Part shown: positions 39,612-48,310 of the stretch, piece after piece
Position numbering within the stretch: position 1 is the stretch's first letter
Layout of the letters: each line of letters opens with the position of its first letter
Assembly (NCBI GenBank): GCA_964638055.1
Contig: CAZWXF010000001.1
Span: 1-64,000 of the forward strand
DNA from: Prado023 sp964638055
GTDB taxonomy: Bacteria; Actinomycetota; Actinomycetes; S36-B12; CAIYMF01
Reading direction: 5' to 3'
DNA length: 64,000 nt
Position numbers and translations under genes: made by a program
The notes under the pieces: generated by a model
The model's database searches: none
What the model saw: the letters and a program-made list of their open reading frames with translations, nothing else
Told to the model about the DNA's origin: nothing

Positions 39612-41335
39612 CGTCCGAGCTCGGAGCAGGGGAGGACGTGAGCCCCCGTCGTGAGAGCACCTGGGGCCAGAGCATCGTCTCCGTGCTGACCACCACCGAC
39701 CACAAGACGATCGGGCGGCTCTACCTGGGCACCTCCTTCACCTTCTTCCTCATCGGCGGGGTCATGGCCCTGCTGATGCGCGCGGAGCTGGCAGAGCCCG
39801 GGCTGCAGATGCTGACCCTCGAGCAGTTCAACCAGCTGTTCACGATGCACGGCTCCATCATGCTGCTGCTGTTCGCGACCGCCCTGTTCGTCGGGTTCGC
39901 GAACTTCCTGATGCCGCTGCAGATCGGCTCCCCGGATGTTGCGTTCCCTCGCCTGAACATGCTCGGCTACTGGCTGTACCTCTTCGGCGGCATCATCGTC
40001 CTCAGCGGGTTCCTGACCCCCGGCGGCGCCGCGTCCTTCGGATGGTTCTTCTACGCCCCCCTGTCCGGCCCGGAGTTCTCCCCGAACGTCGGCGCGGACC
40101 TGTGGATCCTGGGATTCGCCATGGGCGGCGTCGGGACGATCCTGGGCGCGGTCAACTTCGTGACGACGATCATCACCATGCGCGCGCCGGGCATGGTGAT
40201 GTTCCGGATGCCGATCTTCACGTGGAACGTCCTGCTCACGAGCATCCTGATCCTGATGGTGTTCCCGGTCCTGGCCTCCGTGCTCGTGGTGCTGGCGATC
40301 GACCGCAAGTTCGGCACCGTCGTCTTCGAGCCCGAGAACGGCGGCGCGATCCTCTTCCAGCACCTCTTCTGGTTCTTCGGCCATCCGGAGGTCTACGTCC
40401 TGGCGCTGCCCTTCTTCGGGATCATCTCCGAGGTGCTGCCGGTCTTCAGTCGCAAGCCGATCTTCGGCTACAAGGGCCTGGTCTTCGCCACGATCGCCAT
40501 CGCGGTGCTCTCCATGGCGGTCTGGGCTCACCACATGTACGTGACCGGGGCGATCAACCTGCCCTTCTTCTCCCTGATGACCATGCTCATCGCGGTCCCG
40601 ACCGGGGTGAAGTTCTTCAACTGGATCGGCACGATGTGGGGCGGCTCGATCGTCTTCCAGACACCGATGCTGTGGGCGCTGGGCTTCTTGCTGACGTTCC
40701 TGTTCGGCGGACTGACCGGAGTCATCCTGGCCTCGCCCCCGCTGGACTTCCACGTCTCCGACACGTACTTCGTCGTCGCCCACTTCCACTACACGGTCTT
40801 CGGGACAGTCGTCTTCGCGATGTTCTCCGGCTTCTACTTCTGGTGGCCCAAGTTCTTCGGCCGCCATCTGGACGAGCGCCTGGGGAAGATCCACTTCGCG
40901 CTGACGTTCATCGGCTTCCAGGGCACGTTCCTCATCCAGCACTGGCTCGGAGTCGAGGGCATGCCCCGGCGGTACGGCGACTACCTGCCCGGGGACGGCT
41001 TCACCCTGGAGAACCAGATCTCCTCGGCATTCGCCCTGGTGCTGGGCATCTCCACCGCGGTGTTCCTGTGGAACGTGGTGAAGACGTGGCGCACCGCGCC
41101 GCTGGTCACGGTCGACGACCCGTGGGGCTGGGGTGCCTCCCTGGAGTGGGCGACCTCGTGCCCGCCCCCGCGCCACAACTTCGTCGCGCTGCCCCGCATC
41201 CGCTCGGAGCGCCCGGCCTTCGACCTGCACCATCCAGAGCTGGCGGACTGGGACGCCGAGGGCTACCTGGAGATGCTGGCAGCGGCAGGCACGCCGCTGA
41301 CATCCACGTCGAGCTCCAAGGGTGATCAACCGTGA
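39608..41335 (+). CDS. ctaD: Cytochrome c oxidase subunit I (haem a/a3, CuB)
   Basis: The 575-residue catalytic subunit of the aa3 oxidase, with twelve transmembrane helices. Haem and CuB ligands are visible: His81 (MHGSIM), His259 and the cross-linked Tyr263 (GHPEVY), His308/His309 (WAHHMY), and His392/His394 (VVAHFHY). It reduces oxygen to water and pumps protons. In this species ctaD is in the ctaC-ctaD-ctaF operon, whereas in M. tuberculosis it lies elsewhere (from memory). Confidence 0.98.
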   Translation: MTSELGAGEDVSPRRESTWGQSIVSVLTTTDHKTIGRLYLGTSFTFFLIGGVMALLMRAELAEPGLQMLTLEQFNQLFTMHGSIMLLLFATALFVGFANFLMPLQIGSPDVAFPRLNMLGYWLYLFGGIIVLSGFLTPGGAASFGWFFYAPLSGPEFSPNVGADLWILGFAMGGVGTILGAVNFVTTIITMRAPGMVMFRMPIFTWNVLLTSILILMVFPVLASVLVVLAIDRKFGTVVFEPENGGAILFQHLFWFFGHPEVYVLALPFFGIISEVLPVFSRKPIFGYKGLVFATIAIAVLSMAVWAHHMYVTGAINLPFFSLMTMLIAVPTGVKFFNWIGTMWGGSIVFQTPMLWALGFLLTFLFGGLTGVILASPPLDFHVSDTYFVVAHFHYTVFGTVVFAMFSGFYFWWPKFFGRHLDERLGKIHFALTFIGFQGTFLIQHWLGVEGMPRRYGDYLPGDGFTLENQISSAFALVLGISTAVFLWNVVKTWRTAPLVTVDDPWGWGASLEWATSCPPPRHNFVALPRIRSERPAFDLHHPELADWDAEGYLEMLAAAGTPLTSTSSSKGDQP

Positions 41336-41730
41336 AGGACACTGGCAAGCTCCTCATCGGCGGCGCGGTCCTCTTCCTGCTGATCGCCGGCATCTACTGG
41401 GTCATGTCCCACGACGAGGTGGGGACGACCGGCCTCCTGCTCACCGCCGCCCTGTCCGGGATGATCGGCTTCTACCTGATCATCACGGCCGCCCGGATGG
41501 ACGTCCAGCCCTCGGATGCCCAGGACGGCGAGATCTGGCAGGCCGACCCCGACTACGGCCACTACAGCCCCCATTCCTGGGCGCCGCTGATGGTCGGTGC
41601 CTCGGCTGGACTGGTCTTCCTCGGACTGGCTCTGGCGGCATGGATCATGCTGGCAGGCATCGTCCTGGTGATCATGAGCAGCGCCTACTGGATCTTCGAG
41701 TACTACAGGGGTCCGGGCGCACAGTTCTGA
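41332..41730 (+). CDS. ctaF: Cytochrome c oxidase subunit IV, actinobacterial type
   Basis: A 132-residue protein with four hydrophobic helices, opening MKDTGKLLIGGAVLFLLIAG and holding the WQADPDYGHYSPHSWAP segment typical of actinobacterial CtaF. It stabilises the aa3 oxidase in the bc-aa3 supercomplex. Its GTG overlaps the ctaD stop (GTGA). Two imperfect copies of GCACAGTTCTGAGATCC lie over its stop codon. Confidence 0.95.
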   Translation: MKDTGKLLIGGAVLFLLIAGIYWVMSHDEVGTTGLLLTAALSGMIGFYLIITAARMDVQPSDAQDGEIWQADPDYGHYSPHSWAPLMVGASAGLVFLGLALAAWIMLAGIVLVIMSSAYWIFEYYRGPGAQF

Positions 41731-41820
41731 GATCCGCACAGTCCTGGGATCGAGGCTCTGAGGGCGAGCGGAGTCCTCGGGGGCGAGCAGAGCAGGTCGC
41801 GATCGGGGCGATCGGTGGGC

Positions 41821-42357
41821 TCAGGTGCCCGCGGGCCTCGTCGGATCGACGTCCGAGCTGGGGACCAGGCCGCCCCAGGCATGGCGCCAGGCCCGGGTCC
41901 GCCAGCATCGCCCTCGATGCCCAGCCCGGCGCTGGACCACGGCGCTGAAGGCCAGCCAGAGCACGCATATCTGGATGGCGAACGGCGTCCACCTGCCACT
42001 GTCGATGAACAGCGTGCCCAGGAGGCACCAGACCACCAGCCCGACCCCGATCCGGGACGTGCGTCGAGTGGGGACCTGCCCGAGGCGCCCGGAGTCGAGC
42101 TCGGAACCTCGCCGGTGCAGGTCGGGCCGGCAGCCCGCCCCTTTGGTCAGGTAGGTGGGCTCCCGCCGAGGCTCCGGCGTCTTCGGTGTGGGGGCCTGCT
42201 TGGCCGAGTCGCCGGTGGAGTCCGCAGGCGGGGCCGCATGCTGGGATCGCCGCGCGTCTGCGGTGTCGGGGCCCTCGGCGGCCCCGGCCTGCCCGCTCGG
42301 GATCTGGTTCCCCTTCGGGGTGCTGGGTACGCGTCGGGAGCTGCCGTGCTTGGACAT
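41821..42357 (-). CDS. Hypothetical membrane protein
   Basis: A 178-residue protein that I do not recognise. The first 95 residues are hydrophilic (Pro/Ser/Arg-rich); two hydrophobic helices follow (about 101-117 and 124-140) separated by DSGRWTP; the last 35 residues are basic with many Trp and Arg. The ATG has a good ribosome site (AGGGGGAC, seven bases). It lies 10 bases after trpD on the same strand, so it may be in the trpD transcript, and it converges with ctaF. Confidence 0.7.
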   Translation of the reverse strand: MSKHGSSRRVPSTPKGNQIPSGQAGAAEGPDTADARRSQHAAPPADSTGDSAKQAPTPKTPEPRREPTYLTKGAGCRPDLHRRGSELDSGRLGQVPTRRTSRIGVGLVVWCLLGTLFIDSGRWTPFAIQICVLWLAFSAVVQRRAGHRGRCWRTRAWRHAWGGLVPSSDVDPTRPAGT

Positions 42358-42367
42358 GCCCGTCCCC

Positions 42368-43498
42368 CTACTGCAGTTCCTGGCTGGTGAGCATCCAGCG
42401 GTCGAGAAGGTCGGCGGCGGCTCCGGAGGCGAGGGCCTCGCGAGCCATGGGCAGGGCAGCGGCCATGCGCACGGCCAGATCCTCGGTCACCGGGGGAAGC
42501 TCGTGCGGCAGTGGACCACCGGCGGCCGAGTACGCAACGAGCGCGGCGGCCGCGTTGAGGGTCACCGCGTCGTGGATGCCGGCCAGGGCCGGATCGTCGG
42601 GCCGATCCAGCAGATGTCGGAAGATCTCGGCGTTGCGCGCGGGCGAACCGCCTCGCAGCGCGTCGGCCTCGGGACGGGAGATCCCCAGGTCGGCGGGGTC
42701 CAGGGTCACGCGGCGCGCGACCGGCCCGGTGAGGTCCCAGATCGAGGAGGGGGCGTACACCGTGAGCTCGTCCAGACCATCCCCGCCGTGGACCACGAGT
42801 GCCTTGGTGCCCCGCTCGGCGAGCACGCCGGCCATCAGGTCGCCGATCGACGGGTTGGGGACGCCGAGCACCTGCGCGGCCGGCCGAGCCGGATTCGCCA
42901 GCGGACCGAGGACGTTGAAGACCGTACGGATACCCAGCTCGCGGCGGATGGGCCCGATGTGGCGCATCGCGGGGTGGAACACCGGTGCGAAGCAGAAGGT
43001 GATGCCCAGCCGGCTGCCTGCCTCAGCGGCGGCGTCCGCGGGCAGGTCGATCACCACCCCCAGGGCCTCGAGCATGTCGGCCGAGCCGCTCTGGGACGAC
43101 GCCGCGCGATTGCCGTGCTTGGCCACCCGGGCCCCCGCCGCAGCGGCGACCACGGCGGCCATCGTGGAGATGTTGACGGTGTGCGAGCGATCCCCGCCCG
43201 TGCCACAGGTGTCCACGACAGGGCCCGGGATGTCCAGGGGGACCGCGATGCTCATCATGGCGGCCACGAGGCCGGAGACCTCCGCGGCGGTCTCGCCCTT
43301 GGCTCGTAGGGCGACCAGGAACGCGGCGGTGTTGGCTGCCGGAGCGGCGCCGGTGAGGATCTCGGCCATCACCCACCGCGTCGTCGCGGGGCTCAGGGAC
43401 TGTCCGGCGAGCAGGGCCTCGAGGACCTCCACCCAGTCGGCCAGGGGACGGTCCGGATGCCCTTCGGGGAGGGCCTTCGACACGGTCGCGTCGGTCAT
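42368..43498 (-). CDS. trpD: Anthranilate phosphoribosyltransferase
   Basis: TrpD joins anthranilate to phosphoribosyl pyrophosphate in tryptophan synthesis. The 376-residue protein has VVDTCGTGGDRSHTVNIST, the KHGNRAASSQSGSAD motif, and HGGDGLDELT. Its ATG overlaps the upstream receiver-like gene by four bases, so both are translated together. The other trp genes are not nearby. The same isolated trpD beside ctaE is conserved in M. tuberculosis (Rv2192c, from memory). Confidence 0.97.
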   Translation of the reverse strand: MTDATVSKALPEGHPDRPLADWVEVLEALLAGQSLSPATTRWVMAEILTGAAPAANTAAFLVALRAKGETAAEVSGLVAAMMSIAVPLDIPGPVVDTCGTGGDRSHTVNISTMAAVVAAAAGARVAKHGNRAASSQSGSADMLEALGVVIDLPADAAAEAGSRLGITFCFAPVFHPAMRHIGPIRRELGIRTVFNVLGPLANPARPAAQVLGVPNPSIGDLMAGVLAERGTKALVVHGGDGLDELTVYAPSSIWDLTGPVARRVTLDPADLGISRPEADALRGGSPARNAEIFRHLLDRPDDPALAGIHDAVTLNAAAALVAYSAAGGPLPHELPPVTEDLAVRMAAALPMAREALASGAAADLLDRWMLTSQELQ

Positions 43499-43914
43499 CG
43501 GCGAGTCACCGCCACGCGCCGGCGCAGCAGTCGCGCGACGGTCTGCGCCACCTGTCCCGGATCGAGGGGATGACCGACGGCGGCATCCGCACGCGACCAC
43601 GTCGCGAGCCAGGCGTCCTGCGGCCGGCCCGTCAGCACCAGGATGGGCGGGCAGCGGTAGATCTCGTCCTTGAGCTGACGGGCAAGGCCCAGGCCACCGG
43701 CCGGAGTCGCCTCACCGTCGAGGATGAGCAGGTCGAGCCCCCCGGCGTCGGCCTGCTCGATGACGACGGGGGCGGTGGCGACCTCGAGGATCTCCAGCTC
43801 CGGGAGATCTGCCTCGGGCCTGGTGCCCAGGGCCGTGACCACAGCCCTGCGCACGGTTCGATCGTCGCTGTAGACCAGCACACGCAGCGGTCGTGGCGTG
43901 GTCGGACGTGCCAT
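43495..43914 (-). CDS. Receiver-domain-like protein coupled to trpD
   Basis: A 139-residue single-domain protein with a CheY-like fold pattern: LRVLVYSDD at the start, LDLLILDGEA with the acceptor-position Asp, PPILVLTGRP, and GHPLDPGQVAQTVARLL at the end. The Lys that normally follows the fifth strand (KPLDP) is His here, and no output domain follows, so it is probably an atypical or non-phosphorylated receiver. AGGAG precedes the ATG. Its stop overlaps trpD. It lies back-to-back with ctaE. Confidence 0.82.
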   Translation of the reverse strand: MARPTTPRPLRVLVYSDDRTVRRAVVTALGTRPEADLPELEILEVATAPVVIEQADAGGLDLLILDGEATPAGGLGLARQLKDEIYRCPPILVLTGRPQDAWLATWSRADAAVGHPLDPGQVAQTVARLLRRRVAVTRR

Positions 43915-44123
43915 GGCTGCTCCTGACGGGGTACCGCGTTGGGCTCGAGCGCGACGTGGAGGCCGCTGGGTCGATGCTACTTGGCCGGGTGGGCGCCTGG
44001 GGGCATCTTCAGAGCTCAGGCGAAGCGGCGCAGGCGAAGGGCGCGTGGGCGGGCACGCCTGGGACACGGCGCCAAGGCGGGGTCTCGGCTGGCATTGTCG
44101 GGCCCATCTGACAAACTGCGCGC

Positions 44124-44732
44124 GTGGCAACGACGACCGCTGTGACCCACGCCCATCCGGGGGCGCATCCCGCGCACCCGAACAAGGTGGCGGTGGGCAC
44201 GATCATCTGGCTGTCCAGCGAGCTCATGTTCTTCGCCGGGCTGTTCGCGATGTACTTCACTCTGCGAGCCACGAACCAGGAGCTCTGGGATGAGACGACC
44301 CGTTCGCTGAACCGTCCCTTCGCGCTGGCGAACACGCTCATCCTCGTCAGCTCCAGCGTGACCTGCCAGATGGGGGTGCTGGCCGCGGAGCGGGGCAACG
44401 TCAAGGGGATGCAGCGGTGGTACATCCTCACGTTCATCCTGGGCGCGATCTTCATCGGCGGTCAGGTCTTCGAGTACGCCAGCCTGGTCCAGCACGAGGG
44501 GCTGACGCTGACCTCGTCGGCGTACGGGTCGGCCTTCTACCTCACCACTGGGTTCCACGGCCTGCACGTGGCCGGCGGTCTGGTGGCCTTCCTCTTCGTC
44601 CTTGCCCGCTCGTACTCCTCGAGGAAGTACGGGCACGAGCAGGCGACGGCGGCAATAGTCACGAGCTACTACTGGCACTTCGTGGACGTCGTGTGGATCG
44701 TGCTCTTCTCCATGATCTACGTCCTGCGGTAA
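44124..44732 (+). CDS. ctaE: Cytochrome c oxidase subunit III
   Basis: A 202-residue protein with five hydrophobic helices, as in short actinobacterial subunit III. Typical blocks are WLSSELMFFAGLFAMYF (30-46), GFHGLHVAGGLVAF and YYWHFVDVVWIVLF at the C-terminus. The His-rich N-terminus (THAHPGAHPAHP) is notable. It starts the ctaE-qcrC-qcrA-qcrB operon and belongs to the aa3 oxidase made by ctaC-ctaD-ctaF. The GTG lies six bases after a CAAACT box, perhaps leaderless. Confidence 0.97.
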   Translation: MATTTAVTHAHPGAHPAHPNKVAVGTIIWLSSELMFFAGLFAMYFTLRATNQELWDETTRSLNRPFALANTLILVSSSVTCQMGVLAAERGNVKGMQRWYILTFILGAIFIGGQVFEYASLVQHEGLTLTSSAYGSAFYLTTGFHGLHVAGGLVAFLFVLARSYSSRKYGHEQATAAIVTSYYWHFVDVVWIVLFSMIYVLR

Positions 44733-44769
44733 GGCGCATCCGGTATCCGACCCACTGCAGAGGAAGAAC

Positions 44770-45561
44770 GTGAACAGTCCAGTTGCCCGGCGAAGGCATC
44801 CGGCGGCGCTCATTCTGCTGCTGTTCGCTGCCCTGGTCGCCGTCGGAGCGGTCTATGCGGCGCTGAGCCCCAGCAGCGCTCGTGCTGCAGAGGACACCGC
44901 CGCATCGCAGACCCAGATCGAACAGGGTCGCACCCTCTACCTGGAGGGATGCGCCTCGTGCCACGGCCTGAGCGCGGAGGGCACCAGCACAGCGCCGACG
45001 CTCGTCGGGGTCGGTTCGGCCGCCGTTCACTTCCAGGTGGCCACGGGCCGCATGCCGATGGCGCAGCCATCGTCGCAGCTGGGGCGCAAGGCTCCCACGT
45101 ACACCGAGGACCAGATCATGGCGATGGCGGCGTACGTCGCATCGCTCGCCCCCGGGCCCGCCATGCCCACCGCAGAGCAGCTGGACACCACGGAGGCCGA
45201 CCTGGCCCGCGGCGGTGAGCTCTTCCGCACGAACTGCGCCCAGTGCCACAACTTCGCAGGGTCCGGCGCTGCCCTGACCCGGGGCAAGTACGCGCCCAGT
45301 CTCATGGATGCCTCGCCGCAGGTCATCTACGAGGCGATGCTCACCGGCCCCCAGAACATGCCGGTCTTCGGCAACGGCACGCTGACGTCCGAGGACAAGC
45401 GTGACGTGATCAAGTACATCGAGCACCTGCAGACACAGACCCAGCCCGGTGGTTGGAGTCTGGGGTCCTTCGGGCCGGTCTCCGAAGGTGCCTTCGTGTT
45501 CACCGTCGGCGTTGCCGTCATGGCCGCGGCCGCTGTCTGGATCGGAGCCAGGGCCCGATGA
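44770..45561 (+). CDS. qcrC: Di-haem cytochrome c subunit of the bc1 complex (cytochrome cc)
   Basis: A 263-residue membrane-anchored protein with two c-type haem sites, CASCH (61-65) and CAQCH (156-160), in two tandem cytochrome domains outside the membrane. An N-terminal signal-anchor (about 11-32) and a C-terminal helix (about 238-257) are visible. The second haem replaces soluble cytochrome c and passes electrons straight to CuA of CtaC, the basis of the actinobacterial supercomplex. GAGGAAG precedes the GTG. Its stop overlaps qcrA. Confidence 0.97.
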   Translation: MNSPVARRRHPAALILLLFAALVAVGAVYAALSPSSARAAEDTAASQTQIEQGRTLYLEGCASCHGLSAEGTSTAPTLVGVGSAAVHFQVATGRMPMAQPSSQLGRKAPTYTEDQIMAMAAYVASLAPGPAMPTAEQLDTTEADLARGGELFRTNCAQCHNFAGSGAALTRGKYAPSLMDASPQVIYEAMLTGPQNMPVFGNGTLTSEDKRDVIKYIEHLQTQTQPGGWSLGSFGPVSEGAFVFTVGVAVMAAAAVWIGARAR

Positions 45562-46571
45562 GCGACCTCACGGAACCAGACTTCGTCGTCGCTGCCGTCC
45601 ATCACCAGCCGCGGCGCACCGATGTCGACCCGCGCGCCGCCAAGCGGGCGGAGCGCCAGGTCGCGGGTCTCTTCGGGCTGGCCACGCTCCTGCTCCTCGC
45701 CTCGGTGGTCGCCTACGTCCTCATCCCCGTGGATGCCGGCGTCAAGCTGCCGCTCGTCGGTCCGGTGGGCGCGCTGCACGTCGCCCTCGGCCTGGCCATG
45801 GGACTGGGCATCCTCTTCATCGGGCTCGGCGTCGTCCACTGGGCTCGCAAGCTCATGTCCGCCCATGAGTACGCGGCGAGCCGCCACGAGATGCGATCCC
45901 CCCGGGAGGAGCGGCAGGCCGCGATCGCGGCGTTCGAGAGGGGCGTCGAGGACTCGGCGTTCGCCAAGCGGCCGATCCTGCGCCGCTCGCTGCTCGGTGC
46001 CCTCGTCGTTCTGCCGCTGCCCCTGGTCGTCATGCTGCGCGACCTCTACGTGTCGGAACCGGGCGCCCAGAGTCCCGCCGAGCAGCTCTCGAGCACGATC
46101 TGGGTGCCGGGCATGCGGATCGTCTCCGACGTGGCCCTGCGACCGGTGCGGCCCGAGGACATCCCCGTGGGAGGCCTGGTCGCCGCGGTGCCGGAGAACC
46201 TGGCCGAGGTCGAGCACGAGACCGGCAACCTGAACGCCCGCGCGAAGGCACCCATCATCCTGGTACGGCTGGCGCCCAGCGAGATCGTCTCCCAGCAGGG
46301 GGAGGGGTGGGACTACCAGGGCATCCTCGCCTACTCGAAGATCTGCACCCACGTCGGCTGCCCGATCGCCCTGTACGAGCAGCGGACCCATCACCTGCTG
46401 TGCCCGTGCCACCAGTCGACCTTCGACCTCGCCGATTCCGGCCATGTCGTGTTCGGCCCAGCCGCCCGACGAATGCCCCAACTTCCGATCACCGTCGACG
46501 ATGAGGGCTTCCTGGTCGCCCAGAGCGACTTCCACGAGCCCGTCGGCCCGAGCTTCTGGGAGCGCGGATGA
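45558..46571 (+). CDS. qcrA: Rieske iron-sulfur subunit of the bc1 complex
   Basis: A 337-residue Rieske protein of the long actinobacterial form with three N-terminal transmembrane helices (about 38-57, 72-93, 142-160). The 2Fe-2S ligands are Cys263 and His265 in CTHVGC and Cys282 and His285 in CPCHQS, with Cys268 and Cys284 for the disulfide. It accepts electrons from menaquinol and passes them to QcrC. The ATG overlaps qcrC, and the stop overlaps qcrB. Confidence 0.97.
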   Translation: MSDLTEPDFVVAAVHHQPRRTDVDPRAAKRAERQVAGLFGLATLLLLASVVAYVLIPVDAGVKLPLVGPVGALHVALGLAMGLGILFIGLGVVHWARKLMSAHEYAASRHEMRSPREERQAAIAAFERGVEDSAFAKRPILRRSLLGALVVLPLPLVVMLRDLYVSEPGAQSPAEQLSSTIWVPGMRIVSDVALRPVRPEDIPVGGLVAAVPENLAEVEHETGNLNARAKAPIILVRLAPSEIVSQQGEGWDYQGILAYSKICTHVGCPIALYEQRTHHLLCPCHQSTFDLADSGHVVFGPAARRMPQLPITVDDEGFLVAQSDFHEPVGPSFWERG

Positions 46572-48244
46572 GCGCAGTGGTCAAGACGACCGGCCATGGT
46601 GTGGGGTGGCTGGAGGACAGGCTGGGCAATGCCAGCTGGCTGAGGCGGCAGCTCAACAAGATCTTCCCTGACCACTGGTCGTTCATGCTGGGAGAGATCG
46701 CCCTCTGGTCGTTCGTGGTCATCCTGCTGACAGGCGTGTACCTGACGCTGTGGTTCAAGCCGTCCATGGTCGAGGTCGTCTACGACGGCAGCTACGCCCC
46801 GCTCAAGGACGTCAAGATGAGCGAGGCGTTCGCCTCGGCCCTCGACATCTCCTTCGACGTGCGCGGCGGCCTGCTGATCCGCCAGATCCACCACATGGCA
46901 GCACTGTTCTTCGTGGCCGCCATCGCGCTGCACCTCCTGCGGGTGTTCTTCACCGGCGCCTTCCGCAAGCCCCGGGAGATGAACTGGGTCATCGGCGTCC
47001 TGCTGTTCCTGCTCGCGGTGGTCGCCGGGTTCTCGGGCTACTCGCTGCCCGACGACCTGCTGTCCGGGACGGGCCTGCGCATCACGCAGGGGATCATCCA
47101 GGCCTCACCCGTCATCGGGACATGGTTCTCGTTCCTGGTGTTCAACGGGGAGTTCCCCGGGACCGCCTTCCTGCCCAGGCTCTACGGCATTCACATCCTG
47201 CTGATACCCGGCCTGATCCTGGCGCTGGTGACCGCGCACCTGCTCATGGTCTGGTACCAGAAGCACACCCAGTTCCCGGGCCCGGGGCGGACCAATGACA
47301 ACGTCGTCGGCTACCCGTTCATGCCCATCTACATCGCCAAGACCAGTGGCTTCTTCTTCGTGGTGTTCGGCACGATCACGGCGCTGTCCGCCGTCGTGCA
47401 GATCAACCCGATCTGGGCGTACGGGCCCTACGTCCCCGACCAGGTGACCGCGGGTTCCCAGCCCGACTGGTACGTCGGCTTCCTCGACGGTGCCCTGCGC
47501 CTGATGCCTGCCTGGGAGATAAGTGCGTTCGGGGTCACGTTGAGCCTCAACCTCGTCATCCCCGCCCTGCTGATACCTCCCATCCTCCTGGTGCTGCTGG
47601 CCCTGTATCCCTGGATGGAGCGGGCAGCGACCAAGGACAACTCCGAGCATCACCTGTTGGACCGGCCTCGCAACGCGCCGACCCGCACGGCGCTCGGAGC
47701 CGCAATGCTGGCGTTCTACATCCCCTTGATGATCGCCGGGGGGAACGATGTCATCGCCTACGCCTTCCATCTGAGCTTCAACACGATGATCAGGGCGTTG
47801 CAGATATCCCTCTTCGTGCTCCCGCCGATCGTGTTCGTCATCACGCGCAGGACCTGCCTGTCACTGCAGCGCCGTGACCGGGATCTCCTGCTGCACGGTC
47901 GCGAGACAGGCCGGATACTGCGGATGCCGTCAGGGGAGTTCCTGGAGCTGCACGAGCCCGTCGACGAGGAGACACGCGCCACGCTCCTGGCGAAGGCGGA
48001 GCACGACCCCATTCCCGCCCCCGATGTCGAGGACGACATGGGCGTGGTCAACCCCCGGGTCCGCGCCGGGAGGCTGCGCGCCCGCTGGTCCGGCTTCTTC
48101 TACCGGGAGAACATCCCGGCGCCGACTCCCGAGGAGCTCGAGGCGGCCGAGCAGCACATCGAGCACGGGATGCAGGACGCCATCGAGGCCGGTTCGAAGG
48201 TGGCGAAGGAGATCGCCGGTCCCGGGTCGTCGAGCGGCCACTGA
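46568..48244 (+). CDS. qcrB: Cytochrome b subunit of the bc1 complex
   Basis: A 558-residue membrane subunit carrying two b haems and the menaquinol sites. Candidate haem ligands are His109, His122, His209 and His224; the PDW-type quinol site is seen as QPDWYVGFLDGALRLMP. A hydrophilic C-terminal extension (about 430-558) is typical of actinobacteria. It completes the bc1 complex that works with CtaCDEF. It is also the target of bc1 inhibitors in mycobacteria. Confidence 0.97.
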   Translation: MSAVVKTTGHGVGWLEDRLGNASWLRRQLNKIFPDHWSFMLGEIALWSFVVILLTGVYLTLWFKPSMVEVVYDGSYAPLKDVKMSEAFASALDISFDVRGGLLIRQIHHMAALFFVAAIALHLLRVFFTGAFRKPREMNWVIGVLLFLLAVVAGFSGYSLPDDLLSGTGLRITQGIIQASPVIGTWFSFLVFNGEFPGTAFLPRLYGIHILLIPGLILALVTAHLLMVWYQKHTQFPGPGRTNDNVVGYPFMPIYIAKTSGFFFVVFGTITALSAVVQINPIWAYGPYVPDQVTAGSQPDWYVGFLDGALRLMPAWEISAFGVTLSLNLVIPALLIPPILLVLLALYPWMERAATKDNSEHHLLDRPRNAPTRTALGAAMLAFYIPLMIAGGNDVIAYAFHLSFNTMIRALQISLFVLPPIVFVITRRTCLSLQRRDRDLLLHGRETGRILRMPSGEFLELHEPVDEETRATLLAKAEHDPIPAPDVEDDMGVVNPRVRAGRLRARWSGFFYRENIPAPTPEELEAAEQHIEHGMQDAIEAGSKVAKEIAGPGSSSGH

Positions 48245-48310
48245 CGGCCAGGCTTCCCGAGTTCAGTCCGACGTCGTCAGTCCCGGCAGCTTGACGTGAG
48301 GGCGAAGGCG

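Noticed and set aside
39587..41329. Minus-strand frame of about 580 codons opposite ctaD
   Set aside because: Low-complexity charged shadow translation; ctaD is certain.
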